Below, piece after piece: positions 15,900 through 23,966 of a stretch of DNA of 24,534 bases. A program made the position numbers and the translations under genes. The first letter of the stretch is position 1. Each line of letters opens with the position of its first letter. The notes beneath the pieces are model-generated. The model saw only the letters and a program-made list of their open reading frames with translations. It was not told the origin of the DNA and ran no database searches. The stretch covers positions 1 through 24,534 of the forward strand of contig CALBNX010000021.1 in assembly GCA_937896885.1 (NCBI GenBank), in the 5' to 3' direction. Source of the DNA: an uncultured Clostridia bacterium (GTDB lineage Bacteria; Bacillota; Clostridia; Oscillospirales; Acutalibacteraceae).

Positions 15900-16529
15900 A
15901 TGAAAATTGGTATTTTCGGCGGAACATTCAATCCTCCCCACAAGGGACACACACGAATGATTGACAGAATGACCGAGGAATTGGGGCTTGATAAGGTGCT
16001 TATTATCCCCAACAAAATTCCTACTCATAAGCGATGCGACGATTTGGCGGATAATCGCGACAGAATAGCTATGTGCAAAATCGCGTTTCAAAACCCTAAA
16101 TACGAAATCAGCCGTATGGAAATGGACCGAGAAAGCGACAGCTACACTATTTATACGGTGGACGAGCTTAAAAAAAGATATCCAAACGATGATTTGTATT
16201 TAATTATCGGCTCTGATATGTTCCTTATTTTTCACAAATGGTACAAGCATAAAGAGCTCTTGGAAAAATGCACAATCTGTGTGGCTTCTCGCAATACTGA
16301 CGACAGTATTCACGAGCTTCGCTCATACGCATTTGAAAAACTCGGCATTTATATTAAGGATTTGGACGGGAAGAATATACATATCTCGCCCCTTGATGCT
16401 TATATTGTAAGCTCAAGTGAAATTCGTGAGCGAATTGCCGACGGTCGCAGTCTTTACGGAATTGTTGAGCCGGAAATCATTGAATATATGGAGAGCCACA
16501 AGTTATATGGATACGGCAAGAAACAGTGA
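15900..16529 (+). CDS. nadD: Nicotinate-nucleotide adenylyltransferase
   Basis: Transfers AMP from ATP to nicotinate mononucleotide, giving deamido-NAD, a shared late step of de novo and salvage NAD synthesis. The 209-residue product starts with GIFGGTFNPPHKGH, containing the nucleotidyltransferase HxGH motif at residues 14-17. It has LIIGSDMFLIFHKWYKHKEL in the middle and VSSSEIRERIADGRSL, the family's second ATP-binding motif, near the C terminus. SD AAAGGAAG precedes the ATG. Its 3' end overlaps yqeK by 23 nt. Confidence 0.96.
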   Translation: MKIGIFGGTFNPPHKGHTRMIDRMTEELGLDKVLIIPNKIPTHKRCDDLADNRDRIAMCKIAFQNPKYEISRMEMDRESDSYTIYTVDELKKRYPNDDLYLIIGSDMFLIFHKWYKHKELLEKCTICVASRNTDDSIHELRSYAFEKLGIYIKDLDGKNIHISPLDAYIVSSSEIRERIADGRSLYGIVEPEIIEYMESHKLYGYGKKQ

Positions 16530-17079
16530 GTTTTTAGAAATTCTTAAAAAGCGTTTACCGCCAAAAAGACTTTATCATTCAATCTGTGTTGCCGAGCAGG
16601 CAAAGCATTTGGCTGAAATTTTCAGCGGAGACGCAGAAAAATCATACACAGCAGGGCTTATTCACGATATTCTTCGCTATGAGCCTGCAGAAAGAATGAT
16701 TGAAATTATTGAAAATGACGGTCAAAAACTCACCGAAAGCGAGAAAAAGATTGAATTTACACTTCACGCGGTTGCGGGTGAGGTGTATTTGAGAAAAGAA
16801 CTCAATGTGACCGACGGTGAAATTCTTTCAGCGGTGCGTTGGCACACAACGGGCAAAGAGGATATGTCACTACTTGAAAAAATAATCTATGTGGCAGATT
16901 TAACCTCTGAAGACCGCGAATACCCCGATGTGAATGAGGTGCGTACAATGGCAGAAGAAAGTCTTGATAAGGCATTAATGCGAGGGCTTTCATTCACCAT
17001 TGAGGATAATGCAAGAAAATGCAGACCAATTCACATTGACACAATTAAAGCCTTTAACTATCTTGCAGAAAGGATATAA
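16507..17079 (+). CDS. yqeK: HD-domain hydrolase YqeK (probable Ap4A hydrolase)
   Basis: A metal-dependent HD-domain phosphohydrolase; characterised YqeK proteins cleave diadenosine tetraphosphate symmetrically to two ADP. From ATG 16507 the protein is 190 residues, the family size. It contains H24 (YHSICVAEQA), the HD pair H53/D54 (AGLIHDILR), HAVAGEVYL, VRWHTTGKEDMSLLEKIIYV and the final metal ligand region ADLTSEDREYPDV. I prefer ATG 16507 over an in-frame start 90 nt further upstream, because it gives the normal N terminus (SEFLEILKKRLPPKRLYHS) and has GGAGAG (16490-16495) upstream. It overlaps nadD by 23 nt in another frame, a pairing conserved in Firmicutes, with some nadD-yqeK genes even fused. 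Confidence 0.92.
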   Translation: MDTARNSEFLEILKKRLPPKRLYHSICVAEQAKHLAEIFSGDAEKSYTAGLIHDILRYEPAERMIEIIENDGQKLTESEKKIEFTLHAVAGEVYLRKELNVTDGEILSAVRWHTTGKEDMSLLEKIIYVADLTSEDREYPDVNEVRTMAEESLDKALMRGLSFTIEDNARKCRPIHIDTIKAFNYLAERI

Positions 17080-17082
17080 AAT

Positions 17083-17436
17083 ATGGAAAGAACAGAACTT
17101 CTTAAAAATATTGTTGTTACACTTGACAACAAGAAGGCAATGGATATAAAATCTCTTGAGATAACAGATTTAACCGTTGTTGCAGATTATTTTGTAATTG
17201 CAACGGGTACTTCGGGAACACATATTCGTGCGCTTGCTGATGAGGTTGAAGATGCACTCGCAAAAATGGGTGTTGAGCCAAATCATATTGAGGGTAAAAC
17301 AACAGGCTGGATACTCCTTGATTACGGCACGGTTATTGTTCACTTGTTTACTCACGACCAAAGAGAACTTTATAGTCTCGAACATCTTTGGGGTGACGCC
17401 ACACAAGTAGACATCAGCGGTTTTATTGCAGAATAA
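17083..17436 (+). CDS. rsfS: Ribosomal silencing factor RsfS
   Basis: Binds uL14 on the 50S subunit and blocks subunit joining when nutrients are scarce. The 117 residues show the DUF143 family features: VTLDNKKAMDIKSLEITDLT, VADYFVIATGTSGTHIRALADEV, EGKTTGWILLDYGTVIVHLF and RELYSLEHLWGDA. The SD AAAGGA is in the end of yqeK and the ATG follows its stop by 3 nt. The regulatory gene (LCP/LytR type) often found between yqeK and rsfS is absent here. Confidence 0.96.
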   Translation: MERTELLKNIVVTLDNKKAMDIKSLEITDLTVVADYFVIATGTSGTHIRALADEVEDALAKMGVEPNHIEGKTTGWILLDYGTVIVHLFTHDQRELYSLEHLWGDATQVDISGFIAE

Positions 17437-17471
17437 ATTAGTAAAAAATCTCTTTAAAGAAGGTTATATAT

Positions 17472-19880
17472 ATGAATTACGATTTTAAAGCCACCGAGCA
17501 AAAATGGCAGGCAAAATGGGAAGAGGCAAAGGTTTTTGAGGCTCAGGATAATTCTGAAAAACCCAAATTCTATGGTCTTGTTGAGTTCCCATATCCATCA
17601 GGTGCAGGTATGCACGTTGGTCACATTAAGGCTTACTCAGGTCTTGAAGTAGTGTCAAGAAAACGCAGACTTCAGGGCTACAATGTGCTTTTCCCAATCG
17701 GTTTTGACGCTTACGGTCTTCCCACAGAAAACTATGCGATTAAAACCGGTATCCACCCAAGAAAAGTTACTGATATGAATATTGAAAAGTTCACAAGTCA
17801 GTTAAAGCGCGTTGGTTTCTCATTTGACTATTCAAGAGTTGTTGATACAACTGACGACAAATATTATAAGTGGACACAGTGGATTTTCCTTAAAATGTTC
17901 GAAAACGGTCTTGCATTCCGTGACAAGACTCTCGTTAACTATTGCCCATCTTGTAAGGTTGTTCTTTCAAACGAGGACTCACAGGGCGGTAAATGTGATA
18001 TTTGTCACAGCGATGTTGTTCAGAAGTCAAAAGATGTTTGGTATTTAAGAATTACTGAATATGCTGACAAGCTTCTTGAAGGTCTTCAAGATGTTGATTA
18101 TCTTCCAAACATCAAACTTCAGCAGGTTAACTGGATTGGTAAATCACGCGGTGCATTCGTTAACTTCGCACTTAATGAAATCCCTGAAGAATTAAAGATT
18201 TACACAACTCGTCCAGATACTCTTTTCGGCGTAACATTTATGGTTATGGCTCCAGAGCACCCAATTATTGATAAATATGCTGACAAGATTTCTAATATGG
18301 ATGAAATTGCAAATTATCGTTCAGAATGTGCAAAGAAGACAGAGTTTGAGCGTACACAACTTGTTAAAGACAAGACAGGTGTTAAGATTGCAGGTATCAC
18401 TGCAAAGAACCCTGTAAACGGCAAGGATATTCCAATTTACATATCTGACTATGTTATGATGGGTTATGGTACAGGTGCTATTATGGCTGTGCCTGCACAC
18501 GACGACCGTGACTATGATTTCGCAAAGAAATTCGGTATCGACATTATTGAAGTTATCAAGGGTGGCAATATCGACGAAGCTGCATATACAGGCGACGGCG
18601 AAATGGTTAACTCTGATTTCCTTAACGGTATGGATAACAAGAAAGATTCAATCGCAAAAATGATTGATTTCTTGCAGGATAAAGGCATCGGTGAAGGTGG
18701 CGTTCAGTATAAGATGAAGGACTGGGCATTCAATCGTCAGCGTTATTGGGGTGAACCAATTCCAATCGTTCACTGTGACAAGTGCGGTATGGTTGCAGTT
18801 CCTTATGAAGAACTCCCATTAAGACTTCCTGATGTTGAAAACTTTGCACCGGGTACAGATGGAGAAAGTCCACTTGCAAAGATTGATTCATATGTAAACT
18901 GCAAGTGTCCAAAATGTGGTGGCGATGCAAAGAGAGAAACAGATACAATGCCACAATGGGCAGGTTCATCATGGTATTTCTTAAGATATATCGACCCACA
19001 TAATGATGAAGCTCTTGCAGATATGGATAAACTTAACTACTGGATGCCAGTTGACTGGTACAACGGTGGTATGGAACATGTTACTCGTCACCTTATTTAT
19101 TCTCGTTTCTGGCATAAGTTCCTTTATGACATTGGTGCAGTGCCATGTGCAGAACCTTATGCAAAGAGAACAGCGCAGGGTCTTATTCTCGGACCTGACG
19201 GCGTAAAGATGAGTAAATCTCGTGGTAATGTTATAGACCCTAATGAAGTTGTTGATGTATTTGGTGCTGACGTTCTTCGTACTTATGTACTCTTTATGGG
19301 TGACTATGAACAGGCTGCTCCTTGGTCAGAAAGCTCAGTTAAGGGTTGTAAGAGATTTGTTGACAGAATTTGGAATCTTCAAGAAATTCTTGTAGATGGC
19401 GACGAATTCTCAAAAGAACTCTCATCTTCATTCCACAAGACAATTAAGAAAGTAACAGAAGATATTGAAACTCTTAAGTACAACACTGCAATTGCAGCTC
19501 TTATGACATTGCTCAACGCAATTTATACAAAGGGCTCAATCAATAAAGCAGAACTTAAAGTTCTTTTGCTTCTCGTTAACCCATTTGCTCCTCATGTTAC
19601 AGAAGAAATGTGGGAAGTTTGCGGTTACGGTAAGATGATGGCTGCAGACGGTGAATGGCCAACATACGATGAAGCAAAGTGCATTGACGAAACAATCGAA
19701 ATCGTTGTTCAGATTAATGGTAAAATCCGTGCAAAACTCAATGTGGCAGCAGATATCGAACAAGCAGACGCTATTGCAGCAGCTAAGGCAGACGAAAAAG
19801 TTGCAGCAGAGCTTCAAGGCAAGAATATTATTAAAGAAATCTATGTTAAGGGTAAGCTTGTAAATATCGTTGCAAAATAA
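17472..19880 (+). CDS. leuS: Leucyl-tRNA synthetase
   Basis: Class I synthetase charging tRNA-Leu. The 802 residues include YPSGAGMHVGHIKAYSG with the HIGH-type motif at residues 48-51 (HVGH). A zinc-binding insert follows (CPSCKVVLSNED, CDICHSD). The editing domain has YTTRPDTLFGVTFMV, GYGTGAIMAVPAHDDRDYDF and RQRYWGEPIP. Further on are QWAGSSWYFLRY, the KMSKS loop near residue 579, and the C-terminal anticodon-binding and tRNA-binding region (VNPFAPHVTEEMWE, VQINGKIRAKLNV). Length is normal for the bacterial type. The gap to rsfS is only 35 nt, with no T-box leader, so it is probably read from the upstream operon. SD-like AGAAGG precedes the ATG. Confidence 0.98.
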   Translation: MNYDFKATEQKWQAKWEEAKVFEAQDNSEKPKFYGLVEFPYPSGAGMHVGHIKAYSGLEVVSRKRRLQGYNVLFPIGFDAYGLPTENYAIKTGIHPRKVTDMNIEKFTSQLKRVGFSFDYSRVVDTTDDKYYKWTQWIFLKMFENGLAFRDKTLVNYCPSCKVVLSNEDSQGGKCDICHSDVVQKSKDVWYLRITEYADKLLEGLQDVDYLPNIKLQQVNWIGKSRGAFVNFALNEIPEELKIYTTRPDTLFGVTFMVMAPEHPIIDKYADKISNMDEIANYRSECAKKTEFERTQLVKDKTGVKIAGITAKNPVNGKDIPIYISDYVMMGYGTGAIMAVPAHDDRDYDFAKKFGIDIIEVIKGGNIDEAAYTGDGEMVNSDFLNGMDNKKDSIAKMIDFLQDKGIGEGGVQYKMKDWAFNRQRYWGEPIPIVHCDKCGMVAVPYEELPLRLPDVENFAPGTDGESPLAKIDSYVNCKCPKCGGDAKRETDTMPQWAGSSWYFLRYIDPHNDEALADMDKLNYWMPVDWYNGGMEHVTRHLIYSRFWHKFLYDIGAVPCAEPYAKRTAQGLILGPDGVKMSKSRGNVIDPNEVVDVFGADVLRTYVLFMGDYEQAAPWSESSVKGCKRFVDRIWNLQEILVDGDEFSKELSSSFHKTIKKVTEDIETLKYNTAIAALMTLLNAIYTKGSINKAELKVLLLLVNPFAPHVTEEMWEVCGYGKMMAADGEWPTYDEAKCIDETIEIVVQINGKIRAKLNVAADIEQADAIAAAKADEKVAAELQGKNIIKEIYVKGKLVNIVAK

Positions 19881-19891
19881 TTTTTAAAATT

Positions 19892-19963
19892 GGGCGGGGG
19901 CTCTTGGCTCACCTGAAAGGGGAGCTGTCATTTTCAAAGAAAATGACTGAGGGGTTTCCCGCC
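19892..19963 (+). repeat. MITE/REP-like palindromic intergenic element before rlmA
   Basis: A 9-bp perfect inverted repeat, gtcattttc (19927-19935) and gaaaatgac (19939-19947), has a 3-nt loop. It sits inside a longer element whose ends also pair: ggcggg (19893-19898) with cccgcc (19958-19963). The context aggggagctgtc...gactgaggggttt resembles an intergenic repeat I recall as common in gut Clostridia. It fills the whole gap between leuS and the real rlmA start. It has no T-run, so its role as a terminator is uncertain. Confidence 0.6.
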
Positions 19964-19984
19964 GTTGCCGTTAAAGGTGATTTT

Positions 19985-20791
19985 ATGTTCATTTGTCCTG
20001 TTTGCAAATCAAAATTGAATATGGAAAACAAAAGTTACACCTGTGAGAATAATCATTCATTTGATATTGCAAAACAAGGGTATGTGAACTTGTTGCCCGT
20101 CAATAAAAAGCACTCCGATAACCCCGGTGACTCAAAAGATATGGTGCTATCTCGCCGTGAGTTTCTTGAAAGTGGCAACTATGATTGCTTTGCAAAGAAA
20201 ATATGCGATATAATAAATGAGCATTTTGCAAATAGTCAAAAAATATCTATTGCAGATTGTGGATGCGGTGAAGGCTATTATGACGGCAAGTTGGAGAGCA
20301 TAAATTGTGATTTTGACTTATACGGATTTGATATTTCAAAGGAAGCAGTTAAATATGCGTCGGGAAGATATAAAAAATATCGCTTTGCTGTGGGCAGTTG
20401 TTTTGATATGCCGTTAGAGAGCAACTCATTTGATGTTGCGCTCAACATTTTTGCACCTATGGTAGAAACCGAAATGGCAAGGATTCTCAAAAAAGACGGC
20501 ATAATGATTTATGCTGTCCCCGGTAAAAATCACTTGATGGGGCTTAAAAAACTGCTTTATGAAAATGTTTATGAGAATGAAGAAAAACACACAGAATATG
20601 GCGGGTTTGGATTTTTAGAAAGACATTCAGTTAAAAGTGAAATCATATTAGATGGTGAAATGGGCGTCAACCTTTTCAAAATGACACCATATTATTTCAA
20701 AACAGAGTTGGGCGCAGAAGAAAAAATTAGAAAAAACAATGGCTTTACAACTGAAATCCATTTTGATTTTCTTGTTTACAGAAAGATATAA
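19985..20791 (+). CDS. RlmA-like 23S rRNA (guanine-N1) methyltransferase
   Basis: A SAM-dependent methyltransferase of the RlmA family (E. coli RlmA methylates G745; TlrB of Streptomyces methylates G748 and gives tylosin resistance). From ATG 19985 the protein is 268 residues. The N-terminal zinc site is C4, C7, C20 and H24, one residue offset from E. coli RlmA, which supports this start. GYVNLLPVNKKHSDNPGDS and MVLSRREFLESGNY are family signatures. IADCGCGEGYYDGKL is the SAM-binding motif I and ALNIFAPMVETEMARILKKDG follows. SD AAAGGTGA (about 19973-19980) precedes the ATG. A TTG 81 nt upstream is in frame, but that extension only translates the palindromic repeat. Which guanine it modifies cannot be told from sequence alone. 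Confidence 0.9.
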   Translation: MFICPVCKSKLNMENKSYTCENNHSFDIAKQGYVNLLPVNKKHSDNPGDSKDMVLSRREFLESGNYDCFAKKICDIINEHFANSQKISIADCGCGEGYYDGKLESINCDFDLYGFDISKEAVKYASGRYKKYRFAVGSCFDMPLESNSFDVALNIFAPMVETEMARILKKDGIMIYAVPGKNHLMGLKKLLYENVYENEEKHTEYGGFGFLERHSVKSEIILDGEMGVNLFKMTPYYFKTELGAEEKIRKNNGFTTEIHFDFLVYRKI

Positions 20792-20803
20792 GAATGCTAA
20801 AAT
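20775..20803 (+). promoter_or_regulatory. Candidate sigma-A promoter for the cyclase-CHR gene group
   Basis: TTTACA (20775-20780), a 17-bp spacer and TAAAAT (20798-20803), with TG at 20795-20796 giving an extended -10. The -35 lies in the last codons of the rlmA-like gene, and the start codon of the cyclase gene is 28 nt past the -10. No terminator is visible before it, so read-through from upstream is also possible. Confidence 0.5.
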
Positions 20804-20830
20804 GATTTTATAAAAACACGGGGTGAGATT

Positions 20831-21439
20831 ATGAAATTTATTGATATTTCAAAAGATGTAATGACTTGTGAAGTTTATCCGGGAGACCCGACACCAACTT
20901 TAGAGCAAGTCAAAACAATCGGTTATGAAAATGAATATAATCTAAGCACAATAAATATGTGCCTTCATAATGGTACACATATGGATGCTCCATTGCATTT
21001 CTTACCAAATGGTAATGATATTACAGAATATTCACCCGAAGTGTTTATAGGCCCTTGCGTTGTTGTTGAAGTGCCCGAAATTATTATCACAGGCGCATTT
21101 GTTGAAGAATATTTCCCAAGAAATGCAAAAAGAATATTAATAAAGAGTCATGGCAAAGCAACCTTGCACGAATCTGCAGCATCAGAACTTTCTCATATGG
21201 GCTATATTCTTGTGGGTACTGATGGTATGACTGTTGAGCCTGAAGAAAGTGACGGCAGAACGCACAGAATGTTTATGGTTGATAATGTTGCATTACTTGA
21301 AAATCTCGATTTAGAGAATGTGCAGTCAGGTGACTATTTTCTTATGGCAGCACCCGTTAAAATAAGTGGTGCAGAAGCTTCGCCAGTTAGAGCTTTTTTA
21401 GTGTCTGATTATATCTTCTGGAGTGGCGAACAGAAATAA
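20831..21439 (+). CDS. Cyclase-family metal-dependent hydrolase (kynurenine formamidase-like)
   Basis: A 202-residue member of the cyclase superfamily (PF04199), which includes bacterial kynurenine formamidase, isatin hydrolase and polyketide cyclase-like proteins. The metal-binding signature HxGTHxDxPxH is complete: H46, H50, D52 and H56 in LHNGTHMDAPLHF. The N-terminal IDISKDVMTCEVYPGDPTP and the later GYILVGTDGMTVEP and FLMAAPVKISGAEASPVRAF also fit. The substrate cannot be told from sequence; no tryptophan-catabolic genes are nearby, so kynurenine is not supported by context. A good SD (GGGGTGAG) lies just before the ATG. It is followed after 35 nt by the CHR transporter pair. Confidence 0.88.
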   Translation: MKFIDISKDVMTCEVYPGDPTPTLEQVKTIGYENEYNLSTINMCLHNGTHMDAPLHFLPNGNDITEYSPEVFIGPCVVVEVPEIIITGAFVEEYFPRNAKRILIKSHGKATLHESAASELSHMGYILVGTDGMTVEPEESDGRTHRMFMVDNVALLENLDLENVQSGDYFLMAAPVKISGAEASPVRAFLVSDYIFWSGEQK

Positions 21440-21474
21440 GTTAAAAATCGTCTAAGTTAAATTTTGGAGATAAA

Positions 21475-22029
21475 ATGGAAATGGTTAAAAAATTACTAAG
21501 CCTGTTTTTGACCTTTGCAAAAATAGGTAGTATCACTTTTGGCGGTGGACTTACAATGTTACCACTGCTCACAAGAGATATTGTGCAGAAGAAAAAATGG
21601 GCAACTGAAGAAGAACTTTTGGATTATTATGCAGTTGGTCAATGCACACCGGGTATTATTGCAGTTAATACAGCAACTTTTATAGGCTATAATCAAGCGG
21701 GAGTGCTTGGTGGTGTTTTTGCAACACTCGGAATGGTTGCACCATCAGTAATAATCATTACAATTGTGGCATCTGTATTGCAGAATTTTATGAATTATCC
21801 GATTGTTGCATCTGCACTTACGGGAATTAATGCTATTGTATGCGCGTTGCTTGCTCATACAGTAATCACATTAGGAAAGAAAAGTCTTATGAATGTGATG
21901 TCAGTAGTGCTTTTCATAGTTGGACTTGTTGCTTGCTTTGTGTTTGACATAACACCAATTCTTCTCGTTATTTTCGGTGGAGTTATTGGTATTGTTTACA
22001 ATAAAATCAAGGAGGTAAAACAGAAATGA
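21475..22029 (+). CDS. Chromate-type (CHR) transporter, first short subunit
   Basis: A short-chain CHR-domain membrane protein of 184 residues. It has the family start FAKIGSITFGGGLTMLPLL, a loop QCTPGIIAVNTATFIGY and about five to six hydrophobic segments (for example GVFATLGMVAPSVIIITIVA and VLFIVGLVACFVFDITPILL). Short CHR proteins work as pairs of homologous subunits with opposite topology, equivalent to the two halves of ChrA. Characterised members export chromate, but the true substrate of those in gut anaerobes is not established. A GGAGAT SD precedes the ATG. The stop overlaps the partner's start (ATGA, 22026-22029). Confidence 0.9.
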   Translation: MEMVKKLLSLFLTFAKIGSITFGGGLTMLPLLTRDIVQKKKWATEEELLDYYAVGQCTPGIIAVNTATFIGYNQAGVLGGVFATLGMVAPSVIIITIVASVLQNFMNYPIVASALTGINAIVCALLAHTVITLGKKSLMNVMSVVLFIVGLVACFVFDITPILLVIFGGVIGIVYNKIKEVKQK

Positions 22030-22595
22030 CCTTCTTGTATTTGTTTTATGAATTTTTCAAAATCGGACTTTTCGCAGTTGGTGGTGGCCCTGCAACTATT
22101 CCATTCTTACAAGACTTGGCAAGAAGTGACTATGGTTGGTTTAACGAAGACCAGTTAGGTGTTATGATTGCCATTGCTGAAAGCACACCTGGACCAATCG
22201 GTATAAATATGGCTACTTATGCGGGCTATAACGCAGGCTTTAACGAGTTAGGCATCTTGGGTGGTGTTTTAGGTGGAGCTATCGCAACTCTTGGACTTGT
22301 AACACCATCAGTAATTGTAATTGTTATAATCGCAGGTTTCTTGAAAGCATTCAAAGAAAACCAATATGTAAAAGGTGCGTTTTCGGGTATTCGCCCCGTT
22401 GTTACAGCACTTGTGTTATTTGCTGTATTTGGTATTATCAAACCAATTTTCTATGTTGACGGAGCATTCGTATTGCCCGTAATTGCAATATCTATTGTGG
22501 TATTTGCACTTATGTTTATTAAAAAACTTAAAAAATTGCACCCTGCATTTTGGTTGGCACTTGGCGCAGTTGCGGGTATATTATTAAAGCTATAA
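22026..22595 (+). CDS. Chromate-type (CHR) transporter, second short subunit
   Basis: A 189-residue partner of the preceding gene. It repeats the CHR-domain pattern: FEFFKIGLFAVGGGPATIPFLQ-type N terminus, AESTPGPIGINMATYAGY loop, and hydrophobic segments including LGGAIATLGLVTPSVIVIVI and FVLPVIAISIVVFALMFI. The GGGP and TPGP motifs are the conserved family elements. A 4-nt overlap with the first subunit implies coupled translation and a heteromeric transporter. The SD GGAGGT (22011-22016 region) lies inside the upstream gene. Substrate unknown; chromate or another oxyanion is the family expectation. Confidence 0.9.
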   Translation: MTFLYLFYEFFKIGLFAVGGGPATIPFLQDLARSDYGWFNEDQLGVMIAIAESTPGPIGINMATYAGYNAGFNELGILGGVLGGAIATLGLVTPSVIVIVIIAGFLKAFKENQYVKGAFSGIRPVVTALVLFAVFGIIKPIFYVDGAFVLPVIAISIVVFALMFIKKLKKLHPAFWLALGAVAGILLKL

Positions 22596-22604
22596 GGTGT
22601 TTGT

Positions 22605-23951
22605 ATGTCACTTCAAAAAAATCAAGATATACAACTGAATATTGAGGGCTATACTGCCGAGGGTAATGGCGTTGGGCATTATGAAGGTCAAGCGGTGTTT
22701 GTTTCAGGCGCTGCAAAAGGGGACACGATTATTGCTCACATTATAAAGGCAAAAAAGACCTATGCAATCGGCATTATCAAGCAGATTTTAAAGAAATCCT
22801 CAGACAGAATTGATGTTGACTGCCAACATTTTCGCTCTTGTGGTGGTTGTGCTTATCGTCATATCTCTTATGAAGCAGAGAAGCAACTTAAAAAGCAAAA
22901 AGTGATTGATGCATTTCAGCGTCTTGCTCATTTAGATGTAAAAGTGAATGACATTATCATTTGTAAAACAGAGCGTTATCGTAACAAAGCCCAATATCCT
23001 GTGGGATTTGACAAAGGTATTGTTGCGGGCTTTTATGCTCAAAAAAGCCATAGAATAATAAATTCCTCAGATTGTATTTTACAACCCGAAGAATTTGCAA
23101 ATATAGTTGAAATTGTGAAAAACTGGATGACCGAGTTTGGCATATCTGCTTATGATTCTATCAATCATACAGGACTCGTTCGCCATATTTACATAAGAAA
23201 AGCCTTTGTTACAGGGCAGATTATGGTGTGCCTTGTTGTAAATGGTGACGAAATCCCAAAATCGCAAGAATTAGTTGACGATTTGTTAAAAATCAAGGGA
23301 CTTGCGAGTGTTTCTATCAATAAAAACACAGAAAAAACCAATGTGATTTTAGGTCTTGAATGTAAAACTTTGTGGGGTGCAGATTATATTGAAGATGTGC
23401 TTTGCGGAGTGAAAATTCGTCTTTCACCACTTTCCTTTTATCAAGTAAACCACGATTGCGCAGAGCTTTTATATAACAAAGCAAGTGAATATGTTGGCGC
23501 AACAGGGAATGAAACTGTACTCGATTTGTATTGTGGTGCGGGAACAATCGGACTTTCAATGGCAAATAAGGTTAAAAAGATAATCGGTGTTGAGATTATT
23601 CCCGAAGCCATTGAAGACGCAAAAGTTAATGCAAAAAACAACAATATTGAAAATTGCGAATTTTACTGCGGTGATGCCAAAGATGCAGTAAAAATTCTTA
23701 AAGACCAGAATATCGAGCCTGATGCGGTAATCCTTGACCCGCCACGAAAGGGTTGCGACAGAGAAGTTTTAGAATATGTCGCAGAAATGAAACCTAAAAA
23801 AATTGTCTATGTTTCTTGTGATGTGTCAACTCAGGCAAGAGATTGTGCAATACTTAAAGAATTAGGTTATGAAACAAAAGAAGTGACTCCTGTTGATATG
23901 TTCCCCCGCACTTCACACACAGAATCAGTCGCACTTTTAATTAAAGAATAA
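22605..23951 (+). CDS. RlmD/RlmCD-type 23S rRNA (uracil-C5)-methyltransferase
   Basis: A SAM-dependent enzyme making m5U in 23S rRNA (U1939 for E. coli RlmD; both U747 and U1939 for B. subtilis RlmCD). The 448 residues start with a TRAM RNA-binding domain (about 10-65). The 4Fe-4S ligands are C73, C79, C82 and C157 (CQHFRSCGGC, SSDC). The SAM domain has LDLYCGAGTIGLSMA, GVEIIPEAIEDA and ILDPPRKGCDREVL. The nucleophile is C405 in VYVSCDVSTQARD, with E440 (HTESVALL) as likely base. Target choice within the TrmA/RlmC/RlmD family is not certain from sequence, but tRNA m5U54 is already covered by TrmFO. Starts 9 nt after the CHR pair, with a weak SD. Confidence 0.93.
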   Translation: MSLQKNQDIQLNIEGYTAEGNGVGHYEGQAVFVSGAAKGDTIIAHIIKAKKTYAIGIIKQILKKSSDRIDVDCQHFRSCGGCAYRHISYEAEKQLKKQKVIDAFQRLAHLDVKVNDIIICKTERYRNKAQYPVGFDKGIVAGFYAQKSHRIINSSDCILQPEEFANIVEIVKNWMTEFGISAYDSINHTGLVRHIYIRKAFVTGQIMVCLVVNGDEIPKSQELVDDLLKIKGLASVSINKNTEKTNVILGLECKTLWGADYIEDVLCGVKIRLSPLSFYQVNHDCAELLYNKASEYVGATGNETVLDLYCGAGTIGLSMANKVKKIIGVEIIPEAIEDAKVNAKNNNIENCEFYCGDAKDAVKILKDQNIEPDAVILDPPRKGCDREVLEYVAEMKPKKIVYVSCDVSTQARDCAILKELGYETKEVTPVDMFPRTSHTESVALLIKE

Positions 23952-23966
23952 TAAGGAGGAATAAAT

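Noticed and set aside
16417..16506. Upstream start for yqeK with a 30-residue extension
   Set aside because: The extension is an out-of-frame reading of nadD's conserved C terminus, and the family begins near SEFLEILKKRLPPKRLYHS.
17437..17471. T-box riboswitch before leuS
   Set aside because: Only 35 nt separate rsfS and leuS, far too short for a T-box, and no terminator hairpin is visible there.
19904..19984. TTG at 19904 as the rlmA start
   Set aside because: It translates the palindromic repeat. ATG 19985 has a proper SD and puts the zinc ligands at the family positions.
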